The translations under genes and the position numbers were made by a program. A model generated the notes under the pieces. The model saw only the letters and a list, made by a program, of their open reading frames with translations, searched no databases and had not been told where the DNA came from. A stretch of 64,000 nucleotides of DNA from Oenanthe sinensis (lineage: Eukaryota; Streptophyta; Magnoliopsida; Apiales; Apiaceae), in NCBI GenBank assembly GCA_028671895.1, contig JAPMAC010000207.1, positions 1,922,001 to 1,986,000 on the forward strand. Reading direction: 5' to 3'. Positions 43,786 through 56,400 of the stretch are shown piece after piece (the first letter of the stretch is position 1; every line of letters begins with the position of its first letter).

Positions 43786-46700
43786 ATGGTGTCCAAATCA
43801 GAAGCCCCAAACGGTGTTGTAAAGCCAGATCTAACCCCACCAATTATCACTAGACTCAAGACTCTCAAGCTCAAAACAAAGCAAAAAGAGATCTTGATCC
43901 GGGTATCAATCCTCTGTCTTGTTTACATTTTAGCTTTTATTACAAGATTATTTAGTGTGCTTCGTTATGAATCTATGATCCATGAATTTGATCCTTATTT
44001 CAATTATAGAACTACTCTTTATTTGACTGAGAAAGGGTTTTATGAGTTTTGGAATTGGTTTGATTCTGAGAGTTGGTACCCACTTGGTAGGATCATTGGT
44101 GGGACCCTTTATCCTGGTCTTATGGTTACTGCTGCTTTAATTTATTGGGTTTTGAGGTTCTTGAGTTTTGCTGTACACATTCGGGAGGTTTGTGTACTCA
44201 CTGCCCCGTTTTTCGCTTCGAATACTACTTTGGTTGCTTACTTTTTTGGAAAGGAGTTGTGGGATTCTGGTGCTGGGTTGGTGGCTGCTGCGTTGATTGC
44301 TATTTGCCCCGGTTACATTTCTCGGTCTGTGGCTGGTTCTTATGATAATGAGGCTGTGGCTATATTTGCGTTGTTGACTACCTTTTATTTGTTTGTTAAG
44401 GCTGTGAAATTGGGGTCACTTGCTTGGGGTTTGGCTTCGGCATTTGGGTATTTTTATATGGTTTCTGCTTGGGGTGGATATGTGTTTATTATCAATTTGA
44501 TTCCGCTGTATGTGTTGGTTTTGTTGATTACTGGGAGGTATTCGATGAGATTGTATGTTGCCTATAATAGTATGTATATCTTGGGGATGCTGCTGGCAAT
44601 GCAGATTCGGTTTGTTGGATTTCAACACGTGCAGTCGGGGGAACATATGGCTGCATTGGGAGTATTTTTCTTGATGCAGGTATTTTCAACTCATATTTTA
44701 AACTGGGAAGTAATTGTAATAATGACAGTACGTGAAGCTGATCACTATCATGAAGGTCATTAATTGTATTAGTTTATAAATGTCATAAAAATAGAATCTT
44801 TTGTACAAAGACAATCTTTGTTGTTGTTTAAAGATTCGAGTATCCTCTGATGAATTTTGCTGAGGGGTTAGATTTTTTGTGTAGGATTATCCTTCAGAAC
44901 AATATGCTCATTGACATTAGGTAAATTAGTTTTAGGCTTTATTGTTTTGTTAAAAGGGTCTAAATGAATACATTTTCAAGATTGCATGTCTATAGAAAAA
45001 GAAGGAATGTTTTGGTTTTATTGTTCAAGTTTGTTAACTGAATGCAATTACTTCTATAAAAGGGACTGTTCACCTCTAGGTCTTTTTTTACTGAACTCAC
45101 ATGGGGTTATATGAATTCCTTTGATACTATTTGTAGTAGAGTGTTATCCATGTTGTGGCCTCTTTTGTTTGTCTATATTTTTTCACATTGTTTGAATTCT
45201 GGTGTATCAGCTTTTTCCGTATATCCTACTGACTAATGCTGTTGAATCAGGTTTTTTACTTCTTAGACTGGGTCAAGCATCAACTAAATGATATAAAGCT
45301 GTTTCAAGCTTTTTTGAGGATAACTGTAACATTTGCAGTTGGTGTAGGTGCTGTCGCTTTGGGAGTTGGCACTGCATCTGGGTACATCTCACCTTGGACA
45401 GGTCGATTTTACTCCCTGCTGGATCCAACTTATGCTAAAGATCACATCCCCATAATTGCATCTGTATCTGAGCATCAACCAACGGCATGGTCGTCTTTCA
45501 TGTTTGATTTCCATATCTTGCTTTTCCTTTTCCCTGCTGGTCTCTATTTCTGCTTCAAGCGATTGTCAGATGCCACCATATTTATTGTGATGTACGGTCT
45601 CACAAGCATGTATTTTGCTGGAGTCATGGTTCGGTTGATTCTAGTTGCTACACCTGCAGTATGCCTTATTAGTGCTATAGCAGTCTCAGCCACAATTAAA
45701 AATTTAACTCAGCTGTTAAGGGCGAAGAACAAGGTTGTGCTCTCTGCTTCTGGTAAAGGTTCAACTGGCACAAAGGCTTCTTCCAAGGTAAGGTTTTTAG
45801 CTATTTCATTTGTTTATTTATTTGAGTGGCATAGTGGTCATTCTGGCTTTACCGTGCATTATTGGCACTTGCATGTAACTGTCTCTAATAAAAGATTGCA
45901 ACTTACATGATGTCTTCATGTTTTATAGTCAAGTGAAACATGACTGCAATGGGCTCTATTGCACATATCTGCAGATTGGTGAGGTTTTGAATGTTAAAAA
46001 AAGCTTCATAGCACTAGACTGTGATTAATTTTTTTTTTCCCGTCTGCCACCCATAAGTTTTAAGAATATTATATTAGGCCCGTTTGGCTTACCTTAAAAA
46101 ATTGTCACTTGTATTTTATGACTTATAAGTTGTACTCCCTCCGTCCCAACGATTTGTTATCATTTCAAAATGGGGTGTCTGGCACGCATTTTAAGGTGGA
46201 TTTTAAGGATAGTTCCATAATTTATTTTTGAAATTTTCCTTTTTTGTATAAATATAGAACAATCCTATTTTTATACAAAAAAAGAAATTTTTAAAAATAA
46301 GTTATGGAACTATTCTTAAAATCCACCTTAAAATGCGTGCCAGAAAATGAAAAAAAAGTGATAAGAATTGGTTGGGACGGAGGGAGTACATTTTTTGCTT
46401 CTAAATTAATATCTTTGTGGACAATTCTATTTTTAATGACTCTAAATCTTCTTCCCGTGCACGCATGATTATTACTTGAGAGATGTATGTGAATATTACA
46501 CAATGATATCATGTGCATGATAGGTAGTTTTTGCACTTGTATGGATAATTATATGTCCGTATATAAGAAAACTCACCGAGCATCGAAGTTGATAAGCGAA
46601 AAACAATCCATAACATGTATAAAATCTCAGCTCCACGCTCTTTTGAAACTTTCCAATTTACGGTTCATTATTAATGATTGAAAAGTGATATAACTGGTTT

Positions 46701-48624
46701 TGTATCTTGCGAATCAACTCTGTTTTTATATCTAGTTTTTGAAACTCTATTAAAAGATCTTTCATCTACCTGTTTTGTGAGACAGGAATATTTATCTACA
46801 TTTATTGAATGAACAGGGTTTGGGCGATCAATCTTTGCCTTTCCAGAGGAATGGGGCTATAGCATTGCTTGTAGGTGCCTTTTACTTGCTTAGTAGATAT
46901 GCTACGCATTGTACTTGGGTCACATCAGAGGCATATTCATCACCGTCCATTGTCTTGGCTGCAAGAGGTCACCATGGCCAGAGGGTCATTTTTGATGATT
47001 ATCGTGAAGCATACTTTTGGTTGCGGCAAAATACTCCCCAGGATGCCAAGGTGATGTCCTGGTGGGATTATGGATATCAAATCACTGCCATGGGAAACAG
47101 AACTGTGATTGTGGATAATAACACCTGGAACAATACCCACATAGCTACAGTTGGACGTGCAATGTCTTCCTATGAGGATGAAGCATATGAGATAATGAGA
47201 TCACTGGATGTTGATTATGTTTTAGTTGTTTTTGGAGGTGTTACTGGTTACTCATCTGATGATATCAACAAGTTAGTAGTCCACACTGTTCATTTTATAT
47301 GTATACATTTTATGTTTAAAAAAAAACAATGAGAAGGGAATGAATGAGGATCAAACTTTGAGTTTATTTAACATTGAGGATACGCCTTAGCCCTTAACCA
47401 CTAGGCTGTCCCATGTTCCTACACTGCTTATTTTCAACATACCAAACTTTTAATCCACATAGTTCTCGTGTAGGCTAATCACTAAACTGATACATTAATA
47501 ATACATGTTCAATCTCCCTCCCTTAAAAGGAAATTCTATTTTGTTTCTTCATAAACAAAATGAAGAGTCCAGGTAACAAAAGTGCTTGGTTTAAGGTGGG
47601 ATTCTCGTAGTTGCAGTGAAAGTGGATCTTGTTAATGTGCCAACTTTATCTCGTTTTCTTTCGCTTACTCCCCCCCCTGCAAAGAATAATGTACCTTGTC
47701 TATCTCCTATTGATACATGAAGCTTAGCTAAACTCTAAAGTAATATAATTTCTGCTAGATTTTTGTGGATGGTGAGAATTGGAGGCGGTGTCTTCCCTAT
47801 CATCAAGGAACCTGATTATCTTGTTAATGGAGAGTATCGAGTTGACAAAGGTGCAGCTCCAAAGATGTTGAATTGTCTGATGTAAGTCATCTCGAACTGC
47901 ATGGCTTATAATATTTGCAATGTTGTTGTGTGAATTAAGAAATAAGAAGTTATCTATTATCTTTGTTCTACCCTACAGGGTTTCCTTATTACTATACATT
48001 CTTTATTACCTGGGTTGTCACAATCAATGTGCTCTGTTTGTTGTACTGTTTCTATTCCGGTGCTTATAAATGCTCATATATATGTTAATATAGGCATTCT
48101 TTTACCAAAGGAATTTGTTTATTAGCATTTTTTTACCAAATAAAAAATTGTTTATTAGGATACACTCATCAACTAGCGGGGTAAAATTTTTAACCTTCTG
48201 TTTGTCACTCTATTATGCATCTCCTGATATACCTCTGGTTTCTCGCATTCAATGATTTGAAAAGAATTCTCATTGTGGTGTCAAAAATGGTGATTAGGTA
48301 CAAACTAAGCTACTACCGGTTTGGTGAGTTGACGACAGAATATGGCAAACCTCCTGGGTAAGATTATGTATTTGACTCTGATTTATTAAGCTTGTAGTTT
48401 GAATGTGGTACACTCCACATTATTCTCTCTTTCACTTGTTATTATTGGCATTTTTTTCCCGCTTTACGCAGTTGCTTTGTTGTTATTGTTGCAGGTATGA
48501 CAGAGCCAGAGGAGTTGAAATTGGAAATAAAGATATTAAACTTGAGCACTTAGAAGAGGCATTCACGACATCTAACTGGATAGTCAGAATTTACAAAGTT
48601 AAACCACCCAACAACAGGTGGTAA
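43786..48624 (+). CDS. STT3B: Oligosaccharyltransferase catalytic subunit STT3 (STT3B-like), six exons
   Basis: Exons 43786-44679, 45251-45787, 46817-47271, 47759-47881, 48298-48357 and 48495-48624 join to 732 codons plus stop, all with GT-AG borders. STT3 moves the glycan from dolichol pyrophosphate to Asn of N-X-S/T sequons in the ER membrane. Catalytic features: HEFDPYFNYR (66-75, metal-binding Asp69), SYDNE (185-189), SVSEHQ (369-374), SWWDYGYQ (558-565, sequon-binding WWDYG) and the DK motif D626-I-N-K629...M633...I636 across exons 3 and 4. Sequons at Asn571, 578 and 582 match the conserved glycosylated loop. The N-terminal two-thirds is a multi-helix membrane domain, the rest lumenal. 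Six exons and about 735 residues fit plant STT3B better than the longer, many-exon STT3A; this isoform call is from memory. The gene appears intact. Confidence 0.95.
46135..46386. mobile_element. Stowaway-type MITE in STT3 intron 2
   Basis: 252 bp with terminal inverted repeats CTCCCTCCGTCCCAAC/GTTGGGACGGAGGGAG, flanked by TA at 46133-46134 and 46387-46388. The whole element is a near-perfect long palindrome (for example ATTTTAAGGTGGATTTTAAG and its complement). Tc1/mariner-derived and non-autonomous; no coding capacity. A scrap resembling another MITE end (CCCGTTTGGCTTACC, 46080-46094) lies next to it. Confidence 0.95.
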
Positions 48625-49779
48625 TGAACAGTGTGCCCTCTATGTGCGGAATAGGAAAGGAATTTTGAGATAAATGTTGAGTAACTGAGTATTTCAAGAA
48701 ATATAGAGAGAAAACTGCATCTTGCTAAGTTTCAATATGTAACATCAGTGGGTTTCTCTTCATATCGTCTTTCAGAATTGATGATAGTGCCCCTTTGCTT
48801 CGTCAGTCGTCTTTGCTTGAATGTTACAGCAAAGTAGTTGCATTGGTTTCTCACCTGTTCTTAACATTTTAATTTACAGTATTGAGAAGAGTTTTGACTT
48901 TAGATATACTCCTTTTAGCACTCACAGCTTTAATCCCATAATTTTCAATTCTAGTTCCCATCCTATACCCTGGTGATGTGAACATCATTGTTTGCCTCTA
49001 TTTATGGCATTTTTTGCTCGTACCGATACAAAGCCTTAATTTTCGACTCCTATTAGGAATTTGCACAGACTCCTATTAGGAATATGCTCTGATGCTTCTA
49101 TTGTAATGAATATCCTTTAATGCTTCTATTATTTCCTCGTAGGGAAAAATCTTTAAGCTTCTATTGTAATGAATATGCTTTAAAAATGCTTCTATTATTT
49201 TGCATGGGTTTAGACATTACGTGAGGACAGATATATCATGCACCGAAATTTTCTAAACTCAACTCAGCCATAGTTTGTAGGCTGTAGATTTCCTTCCTGC
49301 AGCCATGCTTATGTTTTTTTTGGTTCCACCATGGGGTTAATGCCAAAGCAGCAACATAGAGCATCCACCAAATACATTGAGCATCCACCAAATACATTGA
49401 GCATCCACCAAATACGGTGAGAGGAATAAAGCTATATGAGATTTGAATATTTTAGCTTACAAATTACCTGTGGATCTAGTTGGTTATGCAACTTCAGATT
49501 TTTGGAAAATCACGTACTTGTGTGGAGGGATCGTACGAGCATGTCAGACATTTTTATTATTATTATAGTATAAACCTATGATTTTTTATTAATGTGATGA
49601 AATTAGGTAAATGCAGTTCTTTTTTTTTTTTTAATTTTATTTACTAATTAGATACATGAAATCTGATATTAACTTGTAATTTATTCTAAATAAAGAATTT
49701 TAGTCTTTTTTAATTAGATATACAAAAAACATCCAAAATAAGAACTAGTTCTAAAGTCCGTGTGAGGCATGGTTGAACT
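48625..49779 (+). other. 3' untranslated and intergenic region after STT3
   Basis: Probably contains the 3' UTR to about 48900; no unambiguous AATAAA was found. Local duplications: CTCCTATTAGGAAT (49049 and 49070) and TTCTATTGTAATGAATAT (49096 and 49159). No gene seen. Confidence 0.5.
49359..49419. repeat. Three tandem copies of a 20-bp unit
   Basis: GAGCATCCACCAAATACATT repeats at 49359, 49379 and 49399, the last ending in a variant. Confidence 0.9.
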
Positions 49780-50368
49780 TAGGGCTATAATTTGTGTTGA
49801 GTGAGCTGAGTTTCGAGTCGGGCGTAATTCGAGCCAAGGTTAATCGAGTTGAGCCGACTCGTTTAATTAATCGAGCCTAAACCTTTACCCAAACTCGACT
49901 CCTTTAATTTTACGAGCCAAGTCGAGCCAGCTCGTTTAGTTATATAAGTCGATTTTAACGAGTCGGGAAAGACGACTTGTTTAATTTTACACTAATCGAG
50001 CCTAAACCTCTATCCGAACTCGACCCATTTAATTTCACGAGTCAATTTGAGCCAGTTCGTCTAATTAAATGAGTCAGAATCTTTGTCCGAACTCGGCTCA
50101 TTTAGAGCCGGCTCGTTTAGTTAAATAAGTTGGTTTTAACGAGTCGGGCAAGACGACTCATTTAATTTTACACTTAATCGATGCTAAACCTCTATCCGAA
50201 CTCGACTCGTTTAATTTCACGAGTCGAGTTGAGCTATTTCGTTTAATTAAATGAGTCGGAATCTTTGTCCGAACTCGGCTCGTTTAACTAAACGGACCGA
50301 GTCAAGCACTGTTAAACGAGTTCGAGTTGGGCGAGCTTGCGAGCCGCCCGTCCCGAATTACAACCAGA
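49780..50368. mobile_element. hAT-like non-autonomous element with GAGTCG repeats
   Basis: Starts TAGGGCTATAATTTG and ends CGAATTACAACCAGA, imperfect inverted termini. Flanking octamers GTTGAACT (49772-49779) and GCTGAACT (50369-50376) match at 7 of 8 bases, as an old hAT target duplication would. The interior is built from about 110-bp imperfect units with GAGTCGAGCC, CTCGTTTAATT and CCTAAACCT. No ORF. Confidence 0.6.
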
Positions 50369-50757
50369 GCTGAACTAGACTCTAGTACTGTATACGCTAA
50401 TAGTTTTTGTAATTAACATATTTCTTATAAATATTCTCTAAATTTGTTGATTAATAACTATGAAGTGTATATTTATTGCAAAGATCTGTATATGGACAGA
50501 AACAACCATCATTTTTCAATAATATAGAACATGCATCATTTTTCAAATAGTGTTGGTTTTTGGGTTGTAATGAAGACCATGATACTTCTTCCGATGTTTT
50601 ATTACGCTGCATCAAAGGCACATGTTCTAGATATCTAAATATAAAAATAATATATTTTAAAGAACCGACGTTTTTTTTATGACAAGACGTATTAGAGAAA
50701 ATATAAATTATATAAATTATATTTCTTTCGTAATGCAAAATTAGAGTTGGATTCGAC

Positions 50758-52034
50758 TAGGGCTGCAAATGAACAGAGCTGTTCGTGAACAAAACTCGAG
50801 CTCGGCTCGTTTAAGTGAGCTCGACTCGACTCTGTTCGTTTATTAAAAGAACCTGATCTTGAACATAAAAATCCGCTCGGTTAGTAAACGAACACGAGCC
50901 GAGCTTTATACCTGTTCGGCTCGAACTCGACTCGTTTAGCTCGGGATCGGCTCGAGTTCGGCTCGAGCTCGTCTAACTCTGCTCGGATAAAATTTATATA
51001 TATTATAAATAAAAAAATATTATGAATAATTTAAATATTTATATCATATTTAATATATTAATGTTTATATGAAATTATTCATATTATATATATATTGTTA
51101 AAAAAAGAATAAGTGTATACTATACATGTGGTTTTTGTTTGTTTTACAGATGCTAAGAATCAGATTCAGGCATTTGTCTCCCAATTCCCAAACCATTGCA
51201 TCTCGATTCTCATCCTCATTACAGTCTGCATTCACTCTCGTCTAAGTAACACTAGAAGATTGAAAAAGATCAAATTGCAAAGTCTATTTGTGACAAAGCA
51301 ATTCTTAAACCAGTATGACAATTCTAGAAACTTATTTAGTTATTTATACTACTATGACAATTATAAAGCAAATTTAGTAATGTACATGTCGGTGTAGCTA
51401 CATACGCAAAACAAAGTAACCGAACATTTCCATGATAGGATAAATTTGGTCATTTGGACAAAGACAAAGCAGGACTCACATAAATTGTGAATACAACAAT
51501 CAAGACAATAATCCAGATTCCAAAACTATCAAAATATTCATCCATTAGTTTGCTGCCAATGAACCCACAAAAAACGGTAGCAGGAACTGCTATAACTGCT
51601 ATAAGTGATATAGTCAGGTAAATCGATCTTATATCTGGTCCAAAAATTAACCTTCCCTGAAGCAGAAAAACCTGCACAAAAGTAAAAATCAGCTGTCAAA
51701 TTGAATGCCCGTATATAAATTGCTATACATGCCAACCCGAAAAATATATCAGCAAGTTCTTGAAATGAAACACATACTGTCAAATATCAGTTAAGAAATT
51801 ATAATTAAAAGTTTAGATTGTCCTTGTTAATTTCATAAAGATGGTATTTTTAAGGTTGGAACTTTGTATATTGATCAGTAAGGTGCAGCTACGTGTCGCA
51901 TAATTTATTCGCGAAAAACTCGTGTTCGGCTCGTTTATTAGGAAACTCGGCTCGACTCGGTTCGTTTTAAAAAAAAGTCAAACTCGGCTCGGCTCGGGCA
52001 AAACTCGGCTCGACTCTGTTCGTTTGCAGCCCTA
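50758..52034. mobile_element. hAT-like element carrying a captured gene exon
   Basis: Terminal inverted repeats TAGGGCTGCAAATGAACAGA and its complement with one mismatch at the other end, extended by GAGCTCGGCTCG-type subterminal repeats on both sides. Perfect 8-bp target duplication GATTCGAC at 50750-50757 and 52035-52042, diagnostic of hAT. No transposase is visible, so it is non-autonomous. Its interior holds an S-acyltransferase-like exon on the minus strand. A plus-strand open stretch (51113-51397) has no recognisable domain. Confidence 0.85.
51480..51671 (-). pseudogene. Captured exon of a DHHC-type protein S-acyltransferase
   Basis: 64 codons with FLLQGRLIFGPDIRS, then two hydrophobic segments (LTISLIAVIAVPATVFCGFI and WIIVLIVVFTIY) separated by a short loop. 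This matches the first two transmembrane helices of plant S-acyltransferases of the PAT06/PAT07 type (family recognised from memory). A polypyrimidine tract plus CAG precedes it and GTGAGT follows it, so a whole exon with intron edges was captured from genomic DNA. The DHHC catalytic domain is absent. It lies inside the hAT-like element, antisense to STT3. A gene fragment only. Confidence 0.75.
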
Positions 52035-52042
52035 GATTCGAC

Positions 52043-53442
52043 TAATAATCGAAATCTGTTAGATATAATCTTATTTATATTATGGGTCTTTTTAACGTGT
52101 GTTCATAGGACACTAAAAATACCTTATTAAATTTGAATAAGAGGCAGTGAGGTAAAGTCGTATGTGAGGCTAAATTAGAAAAAAAATATTGTATGTTTAT
52201 TTTTTGAATCAAAAAAATATTGTAGGTTAATATTTTTTTAGTGAAAGCTAAATTTTTTATATATTAAACAATTTTATGTAATTTTTTTTTAATCATAGGA
52301 TAGGTTTTAAATTCCGCTACTGTTATATAATTCCGTCATTGAAAAATAAATATATTTATTATCTAAGAAATTATTACAAAATATCACATAAATTTTATAT
52401 TTTATGGCCTTTCTGAAAATTTAGATATTTTTAAAATTTTGTTAGATTACATATTTCGATATTTGATAATAGAAAAAATTGAATTTCAATAAAATCAATC
52501 CTAATCAATAATTTTTCTTTTTTGAAACGATAACAACCAATTGGGTTTCACTTGTTTGCTTACTACTAGTTTCAGTTTCGCCCCAATTCTACTGGATTTC
52601 ACACTCACAACACCACTTGAAAGTATCTTCCGGCTACCATTCTCAAGCTCCTAAAATCAAATTCGATGACATACTTTTGGAGGTGTTCTGGATTGCTCGT
52701 TTGTATTAACTTATAAGTAACTTAAACGTTTGTATTTTTCAACTTATAAATAGCTTATAACCAAAGGCAAACGGGCATGTGTCATCCCCATCTTGGCTTT
52801 TATCTCATTCTAACATGAGAAATTTTTTCAACGAATGCGAGAATACCATAACGGCATGACTTGCTCGGCACTATCATTAAGATCTTCATCCAAGGATATT
52901 GCAACTATCTGACAACAAAAAGGAACTATAACTAAAAGCATGGTGCCATGGTGGTAGTTAAAATATTGCCACAAGAAAAGTAATCGCATATACTAGATAT
53001 TCATATTACCCTAGTAAAGTGCTACCAAATAGCAATTCCAAGACAAACAGAGCTCCATTTCTTGAAAAGTATATCAGAATTCCAAAATGTACCGTGTCAG
53101 CCTTAAAGTTTCACAAACAGGAATGAACCATATGTAAGGTGACAGTGGGGGCAAAGACACTTACTACTTGAAATGCTTATTACATGTACTGTCTAAAGGT
53201 CGATGGATATGAACTAATCTTCTGACTAATCATAGAAGAATAAGTGGATAACTAGTGTGCTTTACTTAATTATAAATAAAAGTGCTTTCCAACTTCAGTA
53301 CCTCAAGACAGCAAAGGATAAAAGATCATCCATCCCCACAATATCATGGGATCCTCTAAAGCATACAGAACATTTAAGACAAATGGCTCTTGCACAAGAA
53401 GACTGACACTTATAACAAGTCCAACAATGTTATGCATATAGC
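52043..53442. other. Intergenic region without a recognised gene
   Basis: AT-rich to about 52500, then more mixed composition. A small MITE-like palindrome (52694-52777) and a possible isolated exon relic on the minus strand (52833-52908) are the only structures noted. Confidence 0.5.
52694..52777. mobile_element. Small MITE-like inverted repeat
   Basis: 84 bp with ends TGCTCGTTTG and CAAACGGGCA and internal AACTTATAAG/CTTATAA palindromes, as in hAT-type MITEs. No convincing target duplication. Confidence 0.35.
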
Positions 53443-56400
53443 TGTTGGAAAAACTTATTATTTTAGACTAAGTTGTGAACCATTTTGAAACTCAATTTGA
53501 GTGGTAAACACTATATGTTAGTGTTGTGTATTGGTTGGATCGTATTCTACTCTGTGGGTGAATTCCAACGCATATTTACACGTTCAAAATGAATAAAGGA
53601 TGAATGAGAATTGATGTTCCAAAATATAACCCTTTAAAGTGGTATTTATGAAGTGTACCACATCGAGAGTAATACAAACGTATTCCTTGTTTTTTTTTAT
53701 AAATACTTTGTACCACATTGAAAAGAAAAACAAGCTCATTACAGTCTCTCGTTATAAATAGAGTCTTAGGGTTTCAGTTTTGTCAAGTTGAAAAAATTAT
53801 AGCCATCTCTATAATTTTAATCTCTTCAGTTTTAAAGTTTAAAATATTCCGGTGATAGTTTCTAACTCAGTTCAAGTTCGCTGAGAGAATCGTCGATTTA
53901 TCGGTGATACTGTATTTAGTTTTATCCCGGGAGGCAGGTCGTTATGCACAGACGGTGAGGGGCAAAACTGCTTTAAGGAGATATATTTTCTGGACTCGAG
54001 ATTAAATCTAATCTATGTTTGTTTTCTCAAACCCTTCTCCTTATATTATAGTTAATTCTCTAATTGCATGATTGTATTGTTATGCTTTGTTATATGGATT
54101 AACTATTATATACATGAATTGTGATATTCCATATTTGTTTCTTATATGCCTACGGTAATTATATATATGATTATGTTTATATAGTACAAGATTGTCAACA
54201 ATCTTAAAGCAGTTTTATGTCAAACTTGTACTCCATCATGAAATCTTTAATTACTTTTTGTGGGTTATCTTCATATCGATGGATGATTAAATCTAGAGAA
54301 TGTTTATGGTTTATATGCACCTTTATGTCATAAAATATGGAGTACATGATTATTAATTTTATTTTTTGACCTTGATAAATCATTGAGATATAGAGATGGT
54401 GCACTTTTGGCTATTATAAATGTCTATACATGTTGTATGTATGCCATGTTGATTGGTTTTGGAAAATTGAGATATATAGAAATCAATTATGTATATATAT
54501 TTTCGTGTAAACCTTTTTAATCGTGTGAAGTTGGTGCACTCGTATTCAATGGCTTACAAGACAATACATTTCTTGATTTATAAATTGATTATTGATTTAT
54601 GTGGTATATTCAACTGATGTTATATAATATGTCATTCATTCTTTGGACCCATGGTGAAGGCTTTGATAATTTATTATCTATTAATTGGGGATTATGACAT
54701 ATCATTTATGCATATATATGTTTAATATGCAACGGTAAAATTTTGAGATTGGAAATAGACATAGTTTCGGTGATGAGATGTTAATAGTTTATTTCCTAAT
54801 TTTTATTAATGTCTATGAATATTTGATGAATAATATAAGTGATGAGACATGACAAATTTTGTGAATATGGCTTATTAAAAGTCATGATGTGTCATGAGGA
54901 TGTAATTAATTTTCCATAAATATGTATGTGGTGTTCTATGTGTATGTTGCGCAAGTATGAAGTCTATATGTGATTTTTGTATGATCTACATTGACTTTTT
55001 TAGTTGGTTAACCATGAGTTTTCATATTGGTTGATTGATTCACAGACATATTGACATGAACATTTATGTGATTATTATAATCTTCTAATTATTTAATTAG
55101 TTATTTTGGGTTTTTCTTAATGGAATATGTGAGAATGAGTTCACTTGAACTAAATTTTTTGGGGAAAATGATAACGTTAAAAACTCAATGTTTTTCTTAA
55201 TGTACATTATGAGTACTGGGTATGGGGTCGGCATGAAATTTATAATTTTCTGGTTAGATTTGTTCTTCCAGTAAATCTATTATTTATCGTGTTGGTGTCT
55301 ATCTTACTGCGACAGTGACACACGAGCCTATTATGATAGTCCATGTGATACTTTATACGACTATATTGTTATCAACTATGTATTATATAAATTTAGAGAA
55401 ATCTAAAATGTTGTTAATCCTAACGCATCAGTTGATTGAGAATCACTTAATGTGGATTATTGAAGGCTTATATTCCTTTATGCATACCAGTTTGCCTGGT
55501 GTATTGAAATTTTGGTTCTTATGAACCATGCTAAAATTTCTGAGAAAATCAATGTTTGAATTTTAATGATAAGAATAATTAAATATTGTTCAACGTGATT
55601 ATGTTAATTTTTTTTTAGGTTATTAATGAATGATGATGAAACCTACTCTAATGAGAGGTAGTAACAAATTGTGATTACTTTCTAGAATGACAGTAATACA
55701 TTTATTATGTGTACTTATTAAAGAGTAAGAATGACGTTATATAGAAAAATTTAAACTCTATAAACTCGAAGTTGAAAACCAACTTAATTCGATAATTAAG
55801 ATGGTAAAGAATGATTCTTGTAGTGAATAATTACTGAGTGAAATTTGTTCACAAAGTAGATGTATTCATAAATGATACTACTAATTACTCGCATTAGTAA
55901 AATGGAGTATTTGTAGATTTGAATCACAATCTAGGGAAGATGTGAAAGCAAAATTAATTGATTCAGACTGTCACTGAATATGAGAATTTTAGTCACCTAA
56001 TGACTAATTATTCTAAAATAAGATATCATGAAAGGAAATAATAGAATTTCCTATGATTCTAGAATGTATTGAAACATTTAGAAATACTAAAAGTGTGGGG
56101 TTATCTTGAAGAGAAAATTATTAAATTTTCTATGAATTCTGGAATGTAATGTGGGGGTATCTTGAAGATGTCTTGATACTATTACTTGGAAAAGTAAATA
56201 AAGTTCCAAAATCAATTAAGAGAATTTGGAAAGATATATGGACGATGGTGGTGTCCAATTTTATCTTGCATATGAATCTAAATGATGAGATTCATAACTA
56301 TGCAACTACAGAATATAGGAATGCTTACATTAGGAGTTAAGTAGTTTATTATATATTCATAAGTAGTCCAAATGAATTTATGAGTTTTGGTTGTATGTGA

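Noticed and set aside
44680..44763. Extension of STT3 exon 1 past GTATTTT
   Set aside because: The family sequence ends at FFLMQ, a GT donor is present and exon 2 resumes in phase, so this is intron read-through.
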